Of a DNA stretch of 6,016 bases, positions 5,186 to 6,016 are shown piece by piece. Each line of letters begins with the position of its first letter. Position 1 is the stretch's first letter. Source of the stretch: Solirubrobacteraceae bacterium (lineage in GTDB: Bacteria; Actinomycetota; Thermoleophilia; Solirubrobacterales; Solirubrobacteraceae). The stretch is from assembly GCA_025935735.1 (NCBI GenBank), contig JAICUS010000383.1, positions 1-6,016 on the forward strand, written 5' to 3'. Under the pieces are notes generated by a model that worked only from the letters and a program-made list of their open reading frames with translations, was not told the DNA's origin and ran no database searches. The translations under genes and the position numbers were made by a program.

Positions 5186-6016
5186 CCGACCCGCACGCGC
5201 GGCCCGGGCGCCGCGCCCGACTTGACGCGGTAGGTCCCCGCGGGCCCGGTCCAGCGGTAGGCGCCGTGGGCGCCGATGCGCGTCGTCCCGGCGGCCTGCC
5301 AGTGGCGGCCCCGCCGCACCTGCACGTGCAGCAGCGACCCGCGCCGCGCGCCGATCACCCGGCCGTGCAGCGCGTAGCGCGCTCCCGCCGACGAGGCCAC
5401 GGCGCCGCCGGTCGGGTCGGTCGTGATGCTCTTGAAGTAGGCCCAGGTGTCGAACAGCCCGAGCCGCGAGCGCAGCGTGGCGCCCGAGACGCTGGTCGAC
5501 CCGCGCGAGCCCACGACCTGCGCGGTCATGATCCGCGGGGACACGCCGCGCTCGGTCACCCGGATGCCGCGGAACGAGCCCGAGTAGAGCCCGCGCAGCT
5601 TGCGGCCGGCGCGGGACAGCGACATCGTCGTCGGATGCCAGCGGTGGCGCGGGGACACGTTGTCGTACGGGTCCTTGACCGAGACGAGCCACGGCTCGGG
5701 CGAGCCGCCGAACGCGTTCTCGACGTCCTCGGTCCGCCCGCCGGAGGTGGAGAAGAAGTACGTGGTCACCGGCTGCCCGTTGTACGTGACCACCTGGCCG
5801 CGGGTCTCGGCGACGGCCTCGTTGGAGGCCGGCGTCTCCACCGACACGCCGAGGTACATCTGCGAGCGCGTGTCGGCGTAGAGCGTCGTGCCCTGGCCGG
5901 TCGTGATCGCATAGGTCCGGGCGGCGATCGCCTGGGCCTTCAGCGCCTCCAGCGGCCAGGAGGCCGGCGACTCGGCGGGGACCACGCCCTGCAGGTAGTC
6001 GTCCAGCTGCACGGAG
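5182..6016 (-). CDS. SpoIID/LytB-domain peptidoglycan-acting protein (5' end outside window)
   Basis: The minus-strand frame is open to the right edge, so the N-terminus (probably a signal peptide and linker) is missing; the GTG at 6010-6012 is an internal Val of the domain's first strand. Numbering from that codon, the SpoIID/LytB domain covers about 1-195. It shows LDDYLQGVVPAES with Glu14, the expected catalytic acid of SpoIID-type lytic transglycosylases; LKAQAIAARTYA (24-35); DTRSQMYLG (47-55); and the hallmark FFSTSGGRTED (86-96) followed by NAFGGSPEPWLVSVKDPYD. Family members cleave glycan strands of cell-wall peptidoglycan outside the membrane; non-sporulating actinobacteria use them in wall remodelling. 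The last 65-70 residues (from YALHGRVIGARRG) form a separate beta-rich, Arg/Gly-rich module, likely a small sandwich domain that might bind the wall. It stops on CTAG shared with the MaoC gene. Confidence 0.92.
   Translation of the reverse strand, partial: SVQLDDYLQGVVPAESPASWPLEALKAQAIAARTYAITTGQGTTLYADTRSQMYLGVSVETPASNEAVAETRGQVVTYNGQPVTTYFFSTSGGRTEDVENAFGGSPEPWLVSVKDPYDNVSPRHRWHPTTMSLSRAGRKLRGLYSGSFRGIRVTERGVSPRIMTAQVVGSRGSTSVSGATLRSRLGLFDTWAYFKSITTDPTGGAVASSAGARYALHGRVIGARRGSLLHVQVRRGRHWQAAGTTRIGAHGAYRWTGPAGTYRVKSGAAPGPRVRVG
5197..5216. terminator. GC hairpin at the second convergent junction (possible U-less terminator)
   Basis: A perfect 7-bp inverted repeat, GCGCGGC (5197-5203) and GCCGCGC (5210-5216) with a 6-base loop, lies 11 bases beyond the MaoC stop and inside the last codons of the SpoIID gene. 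No T-run follows on either strand. Position fits a terminator for the MaoC transcript but chance occurrence is plausible. Confidence 0.25.

Noticed and set aside
5175..5188. Short inverted repeat CGGC...GCCG around the MaoC/SpoIID CTAG
   Set aside because: A 4-bp stem with a 6-base loop is too weak and too common at this GC content to call a terminator.
6010..6012. GTG as the start of the SpoIID-like protein
   Set aside because: It is the Val of the first conserved strand of the domain; a secreted protein needs an N-terminal export signal, which must lie beyond the window.

Overview
The window is about 6 kb of very GC-rich, gene-dense bacterial chromosome. Base composition, frequent GTG/TTG starts, near absence of intergenic DNA and the protein families suggest a high-GC actinobacterium. 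The single-copy exonuclease type and SpoIID style fit a soil Thermoleophilia/Solirubrobacterales-like lineage, but that finer placement is inference from memory of such proteins, not a computed result. I see no RNA genes, mobile elements, CRISPR or large repeats, and no gene-free stretch over 25 bases.

Layout. Seven plus-strand genes run head to tail from the left edge to 3849: a GAF-domain sensor-type protein (its N-terminus lies outside the window), methylmalonyl-CoA epimerase (mce), a 73-residue unknown protein, a PAP2-type membrane phosphatase, the ribosome-associated ATPase/GTPase YchF, an EVE/PUA-like protein, and a short degenerate GGDEF-like protein. Gaps are 11 and 2 bases. The other junctions overlap by 4, 32, 4 and 4 bases, so mce through the GGDEF-like gene looks like one translationally coupled operon. 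A stand-alone 5'-3' exonuclease (minus strand) converges on this block. It shares a 23-bp divergent promoter region with a MaoC-type (R)-specific enoyl-CoA hydratase resembling mycobacterial HtdZ (plus strand). That gene in turn converges on a SpoIID/LytB-type peptidoglycan-acting protein whose N-terminus lies beyond the right edge.

How they fit together. The operon mixes acyl-CoA metabolism (Mce), envelope lipid-phosphate turnover (PAP2) and translation-associated functions (YchF, possibly the EVE-like protein). This looks like housekeeping genes packed together rather than one pathway. No obvious defence, secondary-metabolite or novel multi-gene system is present. The points worth a second look are: an exonuclease lacking one conserved metal-binding Asp, a compact divergent promoter whose two -10 elements overlap, -10-like hexamers 6-8 nt from several starts suggesting leaderless mRNAs, both convergent gene pairs ending on a shared palindromic CTAG, a strong TAG stop bias, an orphan GGDEF remnant, and a small unknown protein coupled to mce.
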